64,000 bases of DNA from CAVVDT01 sp963747005 (GCA_963747005.1 CAVVDT010000011.1:152544-216543), one strand, 5' to 3'. Counted from the first letter of the stretch, positions 18,201-28,053 are shown. The notes: a model not told the origin generated them from the letters alone. A program made the numbers and translations.

Positions 18201-21200
18201 TGGTGGCGGTGATCGCCAATACGGCAGGCGCGGACCCGGCTGGGGAAGGCGAGGTGCTGTGGGCCTGGGCCGACGGCCGCTTTACCGCGGCCATGCACGC
18301 CGCCCGCCAGCGCGAGCCGCAAGTCGCCCTCGCCGAGATCGACGCCATCCTGACGCGCTGCCCGGATCATATCATGGCGGTCCTGCTCGGCATCGATCTG
18401 GCACGCCGCCGCGAAGACGGGCACCGGCTCACCTATTACCGGGCCCTGCTGCTGGCGCTTCGGCCGGGCAATGTGGCCAATCGCGTCGATCTGGCCGAGG
18501 CGATGACCCGTAGCGCCGCCCACCAGGCCGCCCAGGACCTCATGGAGCACCTGCCTCCGGGCGCCGTGGACGCCGATGCATTGATTGCCCTGAAACTGCG
18601 CGCGGCAGGACACTCGGGCGAGGCCTTGCGGCTAGACCTGATGCTCGATCGCGAGGCGGTCGCGGGAACCTCCGGGGCAGCCATCCAACAGGTCGAAAGG
18701 ATAGCCGCGGCGCTGGCCGACAGCGGTGATGGGGAAATTGCGCTGCGCTGGCTCGACCGGCATGAGCGGACCATGGGGGCGCACCCCCTCATTGCCTACC
18801 GGCGCGCCCAGATCCTTTATGGGTTGCAGCATTGGGACGCGGCGCATCAGGCCTTCGGTCGCGTGGAGGCAAATGGCCTCGATCCCGGCCGCCAACGCGC
18901 CGTCGCCATCTTCCGTGCCCGCGCCAGCCGCAACGCCGACAATCTGGCCCGCGCCTTCGATGAATTCGAAGCCATCTTCGCAGCCGAGCCCGAAAATGCC
19001 GAGGCATGCGATTTCCTGGTGCGTCAGCACTGGCTCGAAGGTCGCAACGAGGTGGCCGCCGCCGCCATCGAGCGCTTTGCCGAGGCATCGCCCGATGACC
19101 CTGCCGCGACATGGCTGAAGGCTGAAACCCTGAAGCGCCAGGGCGCCCTCCAGGAGGCGCGCGATATCTATGCCGCCGGTTTGACGGCGCACGCCGGCGT
19201 CGTGAGCCTTCGCTGTCGCTATGCCGACCTTCTGACCGATATGGGTGATCTCGATGCGGCGCAGCAGGTTCTCGATGATGCCGCCGCCGTCGAGCCCGCA
19301 TCGGTGATGGTATTCAATCGCCGCATCGCCCTGGCCCGGCGCCGTGACATGCCACCGTCGCAGATCATAACTATGTGTGAGACCATTCTGGCCCATGTTC
19401 CGGGCCAGGCCGACGCGCTGCTGCAACGCGCCAATTCCATCCTGCGCATGGGCCGCCGCGTTGAAGCCTATCATCGCTTCGTCGAAGGTGCTCGGCTCAA
19501 CCCCTCGGTCGCGGCATTCTGGCGTTCGGCGGCGCAGATGGCCGTCAGCCTCAACCGCAAGGCCGAGGCGAAGGAACTGGCCGATGAGGCGCGCGCCAAC
19601 TTCGATGAAACGCGGCCGCCCCACCTGTGCATGCTTGCTGCCGTCTACGAGGCGGCCGACGACATGCAAACGGCCTTCGAGTTCGCGAGCAAGGCAACCG
19701 GGATCGACCCCGCATCGAGCGAGGCGCATACGGCCATGGGCCGGCTGCTGGTCGCGGCGGGCCGCTATGACGAGGCCTGGTCTCACTTGCGCGCTGCCGA
19801 CCTCGGGGCCTCGCGACCCATTGAGATAACCGCGCTGCTTGCCCAGGTGGCCGCCGGGTTTCGCTACCTGCGTCCCAGCCAGGCCGATCTGGTCGAGATC
19901 GAGCCCTTGCCGGGGCGTTTCCCCGACGTGCTGCTGGAGCGGATCGGCGAGTTGGAAGCCCCGCTGCAATCCGAACCGTGCGAAGCGACGGTCATGCACG
20001 TCACCAGTTCGCTGGCGGCCGGCGGCGCCGAACGCCAGGTTGCGACCACCGTCGCCGCCATGGCGCGCGACCGCCCGGGCCGCGGCGTCGCACTTGTGGC
20101 CGACGACATCGATCCGATGACGTCCCGCGATGTGTTCCTGCCGGTGGTCGAGGCCGCCGGAGTCACCATGCATGTCCTGCGTCAGATGCGTGAGGCCGCG
20201 GAGTGGCGCGAATTGCTGGTGGAGCGCCCCGAATGCGCCGCCCGGGTGCGCCTGATCGCTGCCCTGCCGCCCGACATGCAGCGTGTCGCCCTGCCGCTCT
20301 ATGTACTGCTCGCCCGACGCCGGCCGCGCGTGGTGCATCTGTGGCAGGATATGATCGCAGTGTCGGGCGGCCTTGCCGCCATCCTTGCCGGGGTGCCGCG
20401 CATCGTGCTCGGCACCCGCAGCACCCGCCCGGTCGAGCAGCAGCGCTTCCGGCGCTATTTCGAGAGCGCCTACAAGGCATTCCTGCAGCGCCCCGGCATC
20501 ACCATGATCAGCAATTCGCGCAACGGCGCTGCCGACTATGAAGACTGGCTCGGCCTGGCGGCGGGCAGCGTCAAGGTGATCTACAACGCTTATGACTTCG
20601 CCCGGATGCGTGCCCGCACCAATGCCGGGGCGCGCGCCGCGATACGCAAGCAACTGGGCCTGCCGGGCGATGCCCTGGTGATCGGCGGGGTCATGCGGCT
20701 GTCTTTCGAGAAACGGCCGGAACTATGGACGCGGGCGGCCATCGAACTCGCTTCACGCGACCCTCGCGTACATGGCCTGCTGGTTGGCCAGGGTCCCATG
20801 CAGGCCGAACTGGAAGCAGAAATTGCCGCCCACAACCTGAGCGGCCGTATCCGTCTGGTGGGGCAGCAAAGCCCGATCGAACCCTGGATGTCGGCCATGG
20901 AATTGTTGTTCCTTTCCTCGCTCACCGAAGGCCTCCCCAACGTCCTCATCGAGGCCCAGTCGCTGGGCGTGCCGGTGGCCACCATGCGGGTGGGCGGTGC
21001 GCCGGAGACGGTGATCGAGGGCGAGACCGCCGTGATCGCCGATGAGGGTGACATCGCGGTTATTGCCTCGACCCTGGCCTCGCTGCTGCTTGATGCGCCG
21101 CGCCGTGCCGCCTTCGCCAGGGCCGGCAGGGCGTGGACCCGCACCACCTTCAGCACCGAGGCCATGCTGAGGAGTCTCGATGCGCTCTACGGGAATGCCC

Positions 21201-21205
21201 CATGA
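18200..21205 (+). CDS. TPR-repeat protein fused to a family 4-type glycosyltransferase
   Basis: A 1001-aa fusion. Residues 1 to about 590 are TPR-like repeats (for example SSEAHTAMGRLLVAAGRYDEAW). Residues about 595-1000 are a GT-B glycosyltransferase: an N-terminal Rossmann motif HVTSSLAAGGAERQVA, an ISNSRNGAADY acceptor-side block, and a C-terminal donor domain with GLLVGQGPMQAELEAE and the E-x7-E motif in SLTEGLPNVLIEAQSLGVPV. ATG 18200 overlaps the asnB stop by one base (TGATG); TTG 18197 is an alternative. Its stop overlaps the next gene by four bases. The donor sugar is unknown. Soluble; no signal peptide or membrane segment. Confidence 0.87.
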   Translation: MVAVIANTAGADPAGEGEVLWAWADGRFTAAMHAARQREPQVALAEIDAILTRCPDHIMAVLLGIDLARRREDGHRLTYYRALLLALRPGNVANRVDLAEAMTRSAAHQAAQDLMEHLPPGAVDADALIALKLRAAGHSGEALRLDLMLDREAVAGTSGAAIQQVERIAAALADSGDGEIALRWLDRHERTMGAHPLIAYRRAQILYGLQHWDAAHQAFGRVEANGLDPGRQRAVAIFRARASRNADNLARAFDEFEAIFAAEPENAEACDFLVRQHWLEGRNEVAAAAIERFAEASPDDPAATWLKAETLKRQGALQEARDIYAAGLTAHAGVVSLRCRYADLLTDMGDLDAAQQVLDDAAAVEPASVMVFNRRIALARRRDMPPSQIITMCETILAHVPGQADALLQRANSILRMGRRVEAYHRFVEGARLNPSVAAFWRSAAQMAVSLNRKAEAKELADEARANFDETRPPHLCMLAAVYEAADDMQTAFEFASKATGIDPASSEAHTAMGRLLVAAGRYDEAWSHLRAADLGASRPIEITALLAQVAAGFRYLRPSQADLVEIEPLPGRFPDVLLERIGELEAPLQSEPCEATVMHVTSSLAAGGAERQVATTVAAMARDRPGRGVALVADDIDPMTSRDVFLPVVEAAGVTMHVLRQMREAAEWRELLVERPECAARVRLIAALPPDMQRVALPLYVLLARRRPRVVHLWQDMIAVSGGLAAILAGVPRIVLGTRSTRPVEQQRFRRYFESAYKAFLQRPGITMISNSRNGAADYEDWLGLAAGSVKVIYNAYDFARMRARTNAGARAAIRKQLGLPGDALVIGGVMRLSFEKRPELWTRAAIELASRDPRVHGLLVGQGPMQAELEAEIAAHNLSGRIRLVGQQSPIEPWMSAMELLFLSSLTEGLPNVLIEAQSLGVPVATMRVGGAPETVIEGETAVIADEGDIAVIASTLASLLLDAPRRAAFARAGRAWTRTTFSTEAMLRSLDALYGNAP

Positions 21206-23220
21206 CAGAGCCCGCCGAACTGACGTCGCTGCCGGCCGGCGAACGCCTGAGGCGTCTCTACGAACTCCACAACGCCAGGGAATTTGCCGTGATCGCCGCC
21301 CTCGGCAGCGGTCATATCGCCACCGCGCCCATGCCCGAGGCGCTGATCGTCGCCAACGCCTGCTACCAGCTCGACGATTGCCGCGAAGCGCTGTCGGCGC
21401 TGCGCCGGCGCGCCATCGAGGACCGCTTCGCCGACCGCCATATCAACCTGTTGCTCGGCATGGCCAGGCGGGCGGAAGACTGGCGCGAACTGATCGCCAT
21501 TTGCAAGATCGCCATCCGGCGCGATCCCGCCAGGTCCGAACTGGCCGGCTATGTGGCCACCGCCCTCAGGCGGCTCAGGCGTACGCGTGAGGTGGAGCGG
21601 CTGTGCGCCCATGTCGTCTGGCTCTACCGGCGAGGCCGCCTGCCGACCGGCCTGTTCATCGATATCCTGCGCGCCATGCGGACCCGACGCCCGGTGCTGG
21701 CGCTTGAGCACGAAATCGGACCCCTCAGCGACAGGTCGGCCCGGGGCTCCTTCATCGAGGCCCTGATAGAGCTGTCGCGGTTCGATGAAGCCGGTTCGGC
21801 GATGCGGCGCCTGGGTATCGCACCTGACGATCTGTCGGCCGCCAACCGGGCCGCCATGGTCTACCTGGAGGATCGCAAGCAAGCGCTTGGTGTGACCAGC
21901 TTTGCCGCCTTGCGCACCGCCGTCCTCGCTGCCCTGGACGGCGCCTGCCGGCCGGATGCCGGGCCCGGCCGGCCGGCAGCGTCGCGACGGATACTCGTCA
22001 TGGCCTCCTCGCTCGGCATGGGTGGCAGCGAACGCCAGTTGTCCTATCTGGTCGACGGCCTCGCCCGGTGGGCCAAGGTGACCATCTATTGCCAAACCGC
22101 CAGGGGCCACGCGCGGGCGAGCTACGAATTCGCCTGCCCTATCCACTATGTGGGCGATGACGACCTGACAGGGATTGGCCGCGAGACGGATGGCGGTCTG
22201 TCGGAGAGCCTGTCGCAGGATCTGCAATTCGTGTTCGGCACCGCCGCCATCGCCGACATTTGCGCTCTGGCCGTGAAGTTCCGGCCGGACGTCGTCTACT
22301 GTGCCTATGGGCTACCCACCGAAGCGCTGCTTGTGGCGCACGCCTTGGGCATGACGAATGCGCTGGTGCGTTTCGGCGGTGAGACTTTCTACAATAACTT
22401 CGATACCAGCGACGACAACCGGCGACGCATCGAGGTGGCGGAGTACTGTTGCCGGGAATTGAGCGACAGCGCCCGGTTCGTGACCAACAGCCATTTCGCC
22501 CGATCGGCATGGGCGCATCGGGTGCACCTTCCCGAAACGGCAGTAACGGTCATTCCCAACGGTGTTCCGTCTCCCGATGTGGCCGATCCGACGGCTGCTC
22601 CCCCTTGGACCTTTCCCGCCAATGCCTTCGTGGTCGGCTGGGTGGGACGTTTCCATGACATCAAGCGACCGCGCCTTTGGCTCGATGTGGCCTTCGAACT
22701 GGCAAGGCGTCATGCCGATGTGCATTTCCTGATGATCGGTGACGGCCCGCTGAGAGCCGATGCCGAGGCGCGCATCGCCCGCCACGGACTGGAAGGGTGC
22801 TTCGTGTTCACCGGCGTCCTGTCGGGATCGCTGTCGGCCGGCTACCGGGCGATGGACGTGCTGCTGCAAACCTCCGCAACCGAAAGCTTTCCCAATGTCA
22901 TCCTTGAAGCGCTGAGCCACGGCGTCCCTGTTGTCGCCCGCCCGGTTGGCGACATTGCGCTGATCCTCGACGACCGGCGCCTTGGCCTGTGCGTCGATGG
23001 CGATGAGGTGGCGGCCTATGTGCGCGTTATCGAGGCGGTCCGCCACGACAGGCACCGGCTCGCCGCCGACAAGGACTATCGCAGCCGCCATGTGCTGGAG
23101 CGCTACGGCATGGACGCCATGTGCCAGGCCTATGCGCGCCTGCTGGACGTCGGTGCGGGTGGGGTGGTGGGCGAAAGTACCGAAATGCGGCCTTTGCCGG
23201 ACGTCGAAAAGATGACATAA
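21202..23220 (+). CDS. TPR-like/GT4 glycosyltransferase fusion (paralogue of the previous gene)
   Basis: A 672-aa protein starting at ATG 21202 in an ATGA overlap with the preceding stop. Residues 1 to about 250 are a shortened helical-repeat region. Residues about 260-650 are a GT-B glycosyltransferase with MASSLGMGGSERQLSYLVDG, FVVGWVGRFHDIKRP, MIGDGPLRADAEARI and the E-x7-E-type block TESFPNVILEALSHGVPV. The layout and the GGxERQ motif mirror the upstream fusion, so the pair probably arose by duplication and add successive sugars of one glycan. The donor is unknown. Confidence 0.87.
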   Translation: MTEPAELTSLPAGERLRRLYELHNAREFAVIAALGSGHIATAPMPEALIVANACYQLDDCREALSALRRRAIEDRFADRHINLLLGMARRAEDWRELIAICKIAIRRDPARSELAGYVATALRRLRRTREVERLCAHVVWLYRRGRLPTGLFIDILRAMRTRRPVLALEHEIGPLSDRSARGSFIEALIELSRFDEAGSAMRRLGIAPDDLSAANRAAMVYLEDRKQALGVTSFAALRTAVLAALDGACRPDAGPGRPAASRRILVMASSLGMGGSERQLSYLVDGLARWAKVTIYCQTARGHARASYEFACPIHYVGDDDLTGIGRETDGGLSESLSQDLQFVFGTAAIADICALAVKFRPDVVYCAYGLPTEALLVAHALGMTNALVRFGGETFYNNFDTSDDNRRRIEVAEYCCRELSDSARFVTNSHFARSAWAHRVHLPETAVTVIPNGVPSPDVADPTAAPPWTFPANAFVVGWVGRFHDIKRPRLWLDVAFELARRHADVHFLMIGDGPLRADAEARIARHGLEGCFVFTGVLSGSLSAGYRAMDVLLQTSATESFPNVILEALSHGVPVVARPVGDIALILDDRRLGLCVDGDEVAAYVRVIEAVRHDRHRLAADKDYRSRHVLERYGMDAMCQAYARLLDVGAGGVVGESTEMRPLPDVEKMT

Positions 23221-23272
23221 CCCGCGGGGCCCGCTGGCTCGCCGGCGATACCGTCAACCCCAATCAGCAGCC

Positions 23273-24541
23273 ATGAACATCGACAACGCCACCATCGCGA
23301 TCATCGGCCTCGGCTATGTCGGCCTGCCGCTGGCGGTCGAATTCGGCAGGATGCGTCCGGTCATCGGCTTTGACGCCAACGCGGCACGAATTCAGGCCCT
23401 GCGCGCCGGTGTGGACGATACGCTCGAAGTCGATCAGGCCGAACTTGCCGCTGCCCGCCATCTCACCTTCAGCGGCGATGCGGGCGACCTCGAGACCTGT
23501 GGTGTCTTCATCGTGGCCGTGCCGACACCCGTCGACAAGGCCAACCGTCCCGATCTCGAACCGCTGCGTCGCGCCACCGAAACAGTTGGCAAGGCCATGC
23601 AACCGGGCGCCGTCGTGGTCTATGAATCGACCGTCTATCCCGGTTGCACCGAGGAGGTCTGCGTTCCGCTGCTCGAGCGTTTGTCTGGCCTCACGTTCAA
23701 TCAGGATTTCTTCGTCGGCTACAGCCCCGAACGCATCAATCCCGGCGACCGCCTGCACCGGCTTTCCTCCATCGTCAAGGTGACCAGCGGATCGACCACG
23801 GAGGCCGCCGAGGCCATCGACCGGCTCTATGCCGGCATCGTGGAGGCGGGCACGCACAAGGCCGCCAGCATCCGCGTCGCCGAGGCGGCCAAGGTGATCG
23901 AGAACACTCAGCGCGACCTCAACATCGCACTGATGAACGAATTGTCCATCATCTTCGATCGCCTCGGCATCGACACCGGCGAGGTACTGGCGGCGGCCGG
24001 CACCAAGTGGAATTTCCTGCCCTTCCGGCCCGGGCTGGTCGGCGGCCATTGCATCGGCGTCGATCCCTACTATCTCACCTACAAGGCGCAGGAGGTGGGT
24101 TACCATCCCGAGGTCATCCTCGCCGGCCGGCGTATCAACGACGGCATGGGTAGTTACGTGGCCGACCGGGTGGTCAAGTTGATGCTCAAACGCAATATCG
24201 CCGTGGCCGGTGCGCGGGTTCTGGTCCTTGGCTACGCCTTCAAGGAAAACTGCCCCGACATGCGCAATTCCAAGGTCGCCGATATCGTTGCCGCACTAGG
24301 TGACTACAACGCCACGGTCGACGTCTACGATCCATGGATCGACGGCCAGCAGATCGCGTTCGACAGGTGCCTGAGGGAATGGCCGAAGGATGCCGACTAC
24401 GACGCCATCATCGTGGCGGTGGGGCATCGGCAGTTCATCGAAGCCGGGATTGAGGCCATCCGCAAGCTGGGCAAGCCGCAGGCGGTAGTCTACGACGTCA
24501 AGGGCATCTTTCCCCGCCATCTGACGGACGGTCGCCTGTAA
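23273..24541 (+). CDS. UDP-N-acetylhexosamine 6-dehydrogenase, TviB/WbpO type
   Basis: Oxidises the C6 hydroxyl of a UDP-sugar to a uronic acid with NAD. The 422-aa protein has an N-terminal Rossmann motif IAIIGLGYVGLPLAVEF, the hinge ERINPGD, the active-site C260 in GGHCIGVDPYYL, and the C-terminal UDP-binding domain starting near GYAFKENCPDMRNSK. These features match the TviB/WbpO branch acting on UDP-GlcNAc or UDP-GalNAc rather than the UDP-glucose branch. It is followed directly by an epimerase sharing the stop/start boundary. Substrate choice is inferred from subfamily resemblance. Confidence 0.88.
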   Translation: MNIDNATIAIIGLGYVGLPLAVEFGRMRPVIGFDANAARIQALRAGVDDTLEVDQAELAAARHLTFSGDAGDLETCGVFIVAVPTPVDKANRPDLEPLRRATETVGKAMQPGAVVVYESTVYPGCTEEVCVPLLERLSGLTFNQDFFVGYSPERINPGDRLHRLSSIVKVTSGSTTEAAEAIDRLYAGIVEAGTHKAASIRVAEAAKVIENTQRDLNIALMNELSIIFDRLGIDTGEVLAAAGTKWNFLPFRPGLVGGHCIGVDPYYLTYKAQEVGYHPEVILAGRRINDGMGSYVADRVVKLMLKRNIAVAGARVLVLGYAFKENCPDMRNSKVADIVAALGDYNATVDVYDPWIDGQQIAFDRCLREWPKDADYDAIIVAVGHRQFIEAGIEAIRKLGKPQAVVYDVKGIFPRHLTDGRL

Positions 24542-25563
24542 TGAAGATCCTGGTCACCGGCAATGCCGGATTCATCGGCTTTCACGTCGCGAAGTGCCTG
24601 ATCGAGAGGGGCGATGCGGTGGTCGGTTTCGACGTGGTCAACGACTATTACGACCCGGACCTGAAGGAATCCCGCCTCAGGCTGCTGACCGAGCTGGCTG
24701 GCCGCACTGGTGGCGATTACAGCTTCGTGCGCGCCGACCTTGCCGATGCGGCAAGGGTCAACGATTGCTTTGCCGCCCACCGCTTCGACCGTGTCATCCA
24801 CCTGGCCGCCCAGGCTGGCGTGCGTTATTCGTTGGAAAATCCGCACGCCTATGTGCACAGCAATATCGTCGCCTTCACCAATATCCTGGAAACCTGCCGG
24901 CATAACGAGGTGCCGCACCTCACCTATGCCTCGACCTCCAGCGTCTATGGCGCCAATACGAAGATGCCCTTTTCCGAACACCAGGGCGTCGATCATCCCC
25001 TGCAGTTCTACGGCGCCACCAAGCGGGCCAACGAATTGATGGCCCATGCCTACAGCCACCTGTTTCGCCTGCCGACCACGGGGCTGCGCTTCTTCACCGT
25101 CTATGGGCCGTGGGGGCGTCCCGACATGGCCTTGTTCCAGTTTACCCGCAACATTCTCAAGGGCGAGCCCATCAAGGTCTTCAACCACGGCAACCATTCC
25201 CGCGATTTCACCTATATCGACGACATCGCTAAAGGCGTGATCCGCGCCAGCGATGCAATTGCCGCGCCCAACCCCGACTGGGACAGCGCCAGTCCCGATC
25301 CCGCCACCAGCAACGCGCCCTACCGGATTTTCAACATCGGCAACTCCAACTCGGTGAAGCTCGCCGACTATATCGCTGCCATCGAGAAGGTGCTCGGCAG
25401 GACGGCGATCAAGGAGATGCTGCCGCTGCAGCCCGGCGATGTACCCGATACCTTTGCCGATGTGAGTGAGCTTGAGGCGCGCGTGGGCTATCGCCCGTCC
25501 ACTCCGGTGGAAGAAGGCGTGGCGGCCTTTGTTGAGTGGTATCGCGAGTTCTACGGCGTTTGA
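24541..25563 (+). CDS. UDP-glucuronate 4-epimerase-type SDR
   Basis: An extended SDR of 340 aa with the nucleotide motif TGNAGFIGFHV (residues 6-16), the catalytic Y157 and K161 in YGATK, and the family blocks QAGVRYSLENP and FFTVYGPWGRPDMA. The last two are characteristic of CapI/LspL-type UDP-glucuronate 4-epimerases. It starts one base before the end of the dehydrogenase gene (TAATG), so the pair probably converts a UDP-hexosamine or hexose to the uronate and then inverts C4. Its 3' end overlaps the convergent gene on the opposite strand by 13 bp. Confidence 0.87.
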   Translation: MKILVTGNAGFIGFHVAKCLIERGDAVVGFDVVNDYYDPDLKESRLRLLTELAGRTGGDYSFVRADLADAARVNDCFAAHRFDRVIHLAAQAGVRYSLENPHAYVHSNIVAFTNILETCRHNEVPHLTYASTSSVYGANTKMPFSEHQGVDHPLQFYGATKRANELMAHAYSHLFRLPTTGLRFFTVYGPWGRPDMALFQFTRNILKGEPIKVFNHGNHSRDFTYIDDIAKGVIRASDAIAAPNPDWDSASPDPATSNAPYRIFNIGNSNSVKLADYIAAIEKVLGRTAIKEMLPLQPGDVPDTFADVSELEARVGYRPSTPVEEGVAAFVEWYREFYGV

Positions 25564-26927
25564 TCGCTGGTCTCGCCGCCATCATCCGGCGGCGCATGGA
25601 GCTCCGGCGTCAGGATCGATCCCAGGTTGCGGTAATAGTCTTCCAGTTCGCAGTTCCTCACGATGGTGCGACCGTACAGTTCGCGCTCGGCCATGAAGGG
25701 AATGTCCTCGCGGTCGTAGAACCAGATGTGCAGGCTCTGTCCGAGGTCCAGGTAGAAAATGTCGGGGTACTCGCGGACCAGCCGGACCATGAACCAGTAG
25801 GCAAAGGACGAACCCTGCATGAGGAACAGCGGTCGCCCGGTGTTGTGGGCCCGGGCGATGTCATTGGCTTCGGCGATCTTCTCGCGGGCGGCCCGCAGGA
25901 GGTCATGGCGCAACGGATAGCTATTGTGGGGCGGAATGCAAAGATGCAGCAGCCAAGGCAGGCTCCAGCGTTTGCCCAGCGAGGCCAGGCGCTCGCCGCC
26001 CATGAAGATTACCGGCCGTTGCCGGGCCAGGGCGGGCAGGTGCCTTATCGGTCCAGCTATCGACCAGCGCTTGAACAGGTTGGCGTCATAGAGCGATTCG
26101 GCCGGATCGAAGAAGTCGGCAAAAATGCGCAGACGCGCGATGTCCACCGGCTTGAGCTTGAGCGTGCGGTAGAAAAGCTGCTCGTCGGCAGTCGGAAAGC
26201 CCTTGAAGCTGACGGCAATCATCAGATCATCATTGGGCACATGACGGCGCAGGTCGGCGAACATCTCGGGAAGGACGTTTTCCGCGAACACCGCTTCGCC
26301 CGGATAGAATTCGTCGCACAGGCGCATGGTGAGCCGGCTGACCTGTTGATCGCTGAACCCAAGCCCCGCAACCGCCCTGGCGACCCGGCCGCGATAGCGT
26401 TCGTAGACATAGATGGCATCCCAGTCGCCGTGCGAAAGCCGGGCGAACGCAAACGGATTGTCGTCGCGCAGGCGATCGAAGAGAGCCTCCGGTGGCGGCA
26501 CCAGCAGACGATAGGATCTGCCCGCCACCTCGAGGGCGATGGTGCGGGCGTCAGCCAACCTTGCTGCCGCAGCGAGGCATGCGGCATTGTTGCTTTTCAG
26601 GTCGATGTCAAAGACCTTCGTCGGCAGGAAAGTTGGTGTCTTCTCGACCAGGCGCAACGCGTCCTGGAGCCGGAACTCGGCAGGCCCTGCGCCGTATTGG
26701 TCGAGGAAATGCAGGACGGGATCGTCCAGCCCGACCTCAGGATGCAGGATGCGATAGACAAGCGGGTCGAATCTGGGGGTAGGTTTGAATCCGCGTGCCA
26801 GTCCGATGGTCGCGAAGTGCTCGAACGCATCCATCCCCGAAGGGATCTCTTCACGGTAGGTGCTTAAATAGTAGCCAGCGTCGAACAATCCGGCCTCCAG
26901 GATTCGCCCAACGTTTTCTGGTGTCAT
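25551..26927 (-). CDS. Glycan-locus protein with repeated Y-L/EHF N-terminal motif, function unknown
   Basis: A 458-aa protein with its start at ATG 26927. The N-terminus has two copies of the FD-x-x-Y-Y motif followed by EHF/LHF (LFDAGYYLSTYREE..FEHFATIGLARG and RFDPLVYRILHPEV..LHFLDQYGAG). Such motifs are often found at the N-termini of capsule and exopolysaccharide glycosyltransferases. The remaining 350 residues contain RQRPVIFMGGERLASLGKRW, HNSYPLRHDLL and GSSFAYWFMVRL, which look like an alpha/beta enzyme, possibly a transferase of GT-D-like type, but no DxD or DGE motif is evident. Last gene of the minus-strand set; an unassigned glycosyltransferase is the best guess. Confidence 0.6.
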   Translation of the reverse strand: MTPENVGRILEAGLFDAGYYLSTYREEIPSGMDAFEHFATIGLARGFKPTPRFDPLVYRILHPEVGLDDPVLHFLDQYGAGPAEFRLQDALRLVEKTPTFLPTKVFDIDLKSNNAACLAAAARLADARTIALEVAGRSYRLLVPPPEALFDRLRDDNPFAFARLSHGDWDAIYVYERYRGRVARAVAGLGFSDQQVSRLTMRLCDEFYPGEAVFAENVLPEMFADLRRHVPNDDLMIAVSFKGFPTADEQLFYRTLKLKPVDIARLRIFADFFDPAESLYDANLFKRWSIAGPIRHLPALARQRPVIFMGGERLASLGKRWSLPWLLHLCIPPHNSYPLRHDLLRAAREKIAEANDIARAHNTGRPLFLMQGSSFAYWFMVRLVREYPDIFYLDLGQSLHIWFYDREDIPFMAERELYGRTIVRNCELEDYYRNLGSILTPELHAPPDDGGETSDQTP

Positions 26928-27009
26928 GGCATTGGCCGTGGTCGCCAAAGGCAGCTCCCCTACGAGGGAGAATCCGAATGGTTGATGCCAGCATTCGCAC
27001 TCTGGCGTC

Positions 27010-27711
27010 CTAAACCGCCAACTTGCGGCAAAGATAGACGCCAGTACCTGGCCCGGACGGCCTGTCGAGGATTTCAACGCCGGCGTCACGAAGCGCTGCC
27101 TCATACTCTTCGGAAGTAAAAAGCCCGAGAACATCCCGTTCGGTAAAGTGGTGAACGTCCTGCGTGTCTCCAACCAGATGATGTATCACCGAGACACACT
27201 TTCCCCTCACGTTCTTCTGCACGTACATCCAGGCTAGTTTGCCTTCGTTGTCTTCGACCGTATTGAGCACAAGGTGATTATGCCAGTGCTGTTCCGGCGT
27301 AAAGTACGGTTCCAGGAGCAGTAACCCGCCGGTGTTGAGGTGGCGGACCATATTAGCTATGGACGCGCGCATGCGTTTGACCGTTTTCACGAAACCGATT
27401 GATCTGAACAAGCAGGCGACCACATCGAATTGCCGTCCGAATTTGAAGTCGGCCATGTCGGCCCGCACAATTCTGGCCTGCGGACAGCGCTTGCGGCTGA
27501 TCTCGACCATGGTTTCGTCGATATCGAGTCCGGCCACTTCATAATCCCTGGCAAACAACTCCAGATAGCGGCCGGTGCCGCAGGCACACTCCAGAAGTGT
27601 CCGGGCATTCGGCAGAAGCGCGCTGATCTTCGTCTGTAGATCGGCGTGGCGCCGTCCATAGTCATAAAAGCTCATCATACGATCGTAGAACCGAGCGGAC
27701 TTCACGTACAT
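27010..27711 (-). CDS. SAM-dependent methyltransferase, sugar N-methyltransferase-like
   Basis: A 233-aa class I methyltransferase with start ATG 27711, after which the sequence reads YDRMMSFYDYG, typical of the family N-terminus. SAM motif I is LLECACGTGRYLELF (residues about 39-53), followed by VAGLDIDETMVEISRKR, an ADMADF acidic loop and LLLEPYF. The order and wording resemble the DesVI/TylM1 group that N-methylates NDP-3-amino-deoxysugars. Together with the DegT aminotransferase two genes upstream, this supports methylation of an amino sugar. Substrate assignment is inference; the methyltransferase fold is secure. Confidence 0.8.
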   Translation of the reverse strand: MYVKSARFYDRMMSFYDYGRRHADLQTKISALLPNARTLLECACGTGRYLELFARDYEVAGLDIDETMVEISRKRCPQARIVRADMADFKFGRQFDVVACLFRSIGFVKTVKRMRASIANMVRHLNTGGLLLLEPYFTPEQHWHNHLVLNTVEDNEGKLAWMYVQKNVRGKCVSVIHHLVGDTQDVHHFTERDVLGLFTSEEYEAALRDAGVEILDRPSGPGTGVYLCRKLAV

Positions 27712-28053
27712 GGATTGCCCACCAAACCGGGAAATAGACGCACAATTTTGGCGAGGCAAACTAGCCATCGGGGCTCTGGGTGTCAATTGACACCGACGTT
27801 TCCCCCGATTGTCAGTCATCAATCTTCCTTGGACCGAGGGGTTTGGGCTGCACCGGTGAGCGGCCGCTTTGGATGATCTTGTGTCCTGCTTCCCCGGCGC
27901 CGGGTGTGGCGTTTCGATGCCCGCGGCGGCGTGTTCAGGGCTCTTGATCTAACGCGCTTGGGCACCAGACCGGCGTGCTGCCCAAGGCGACATCGACCCT
28001 AGGCGTTGCGATTTTTTCAATGCGACGAAAGCATCGGTTGTCGGCCATTTTGC
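27712..28053. other. Intergenic gap, 342 bp
   Basis: This stretch separates the methyltransferase start from the stop of the upstream FemAB-like gene. It holds no convincing gene; frames here lack ribosome sites and family resemblance. A GTGTCAATTGACAC palindrome lies near 27780-27793 and could be a protein-binding site. The region probably carries a separate promoter for the two downstream minus-strand genes. Confidence 0.35.
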
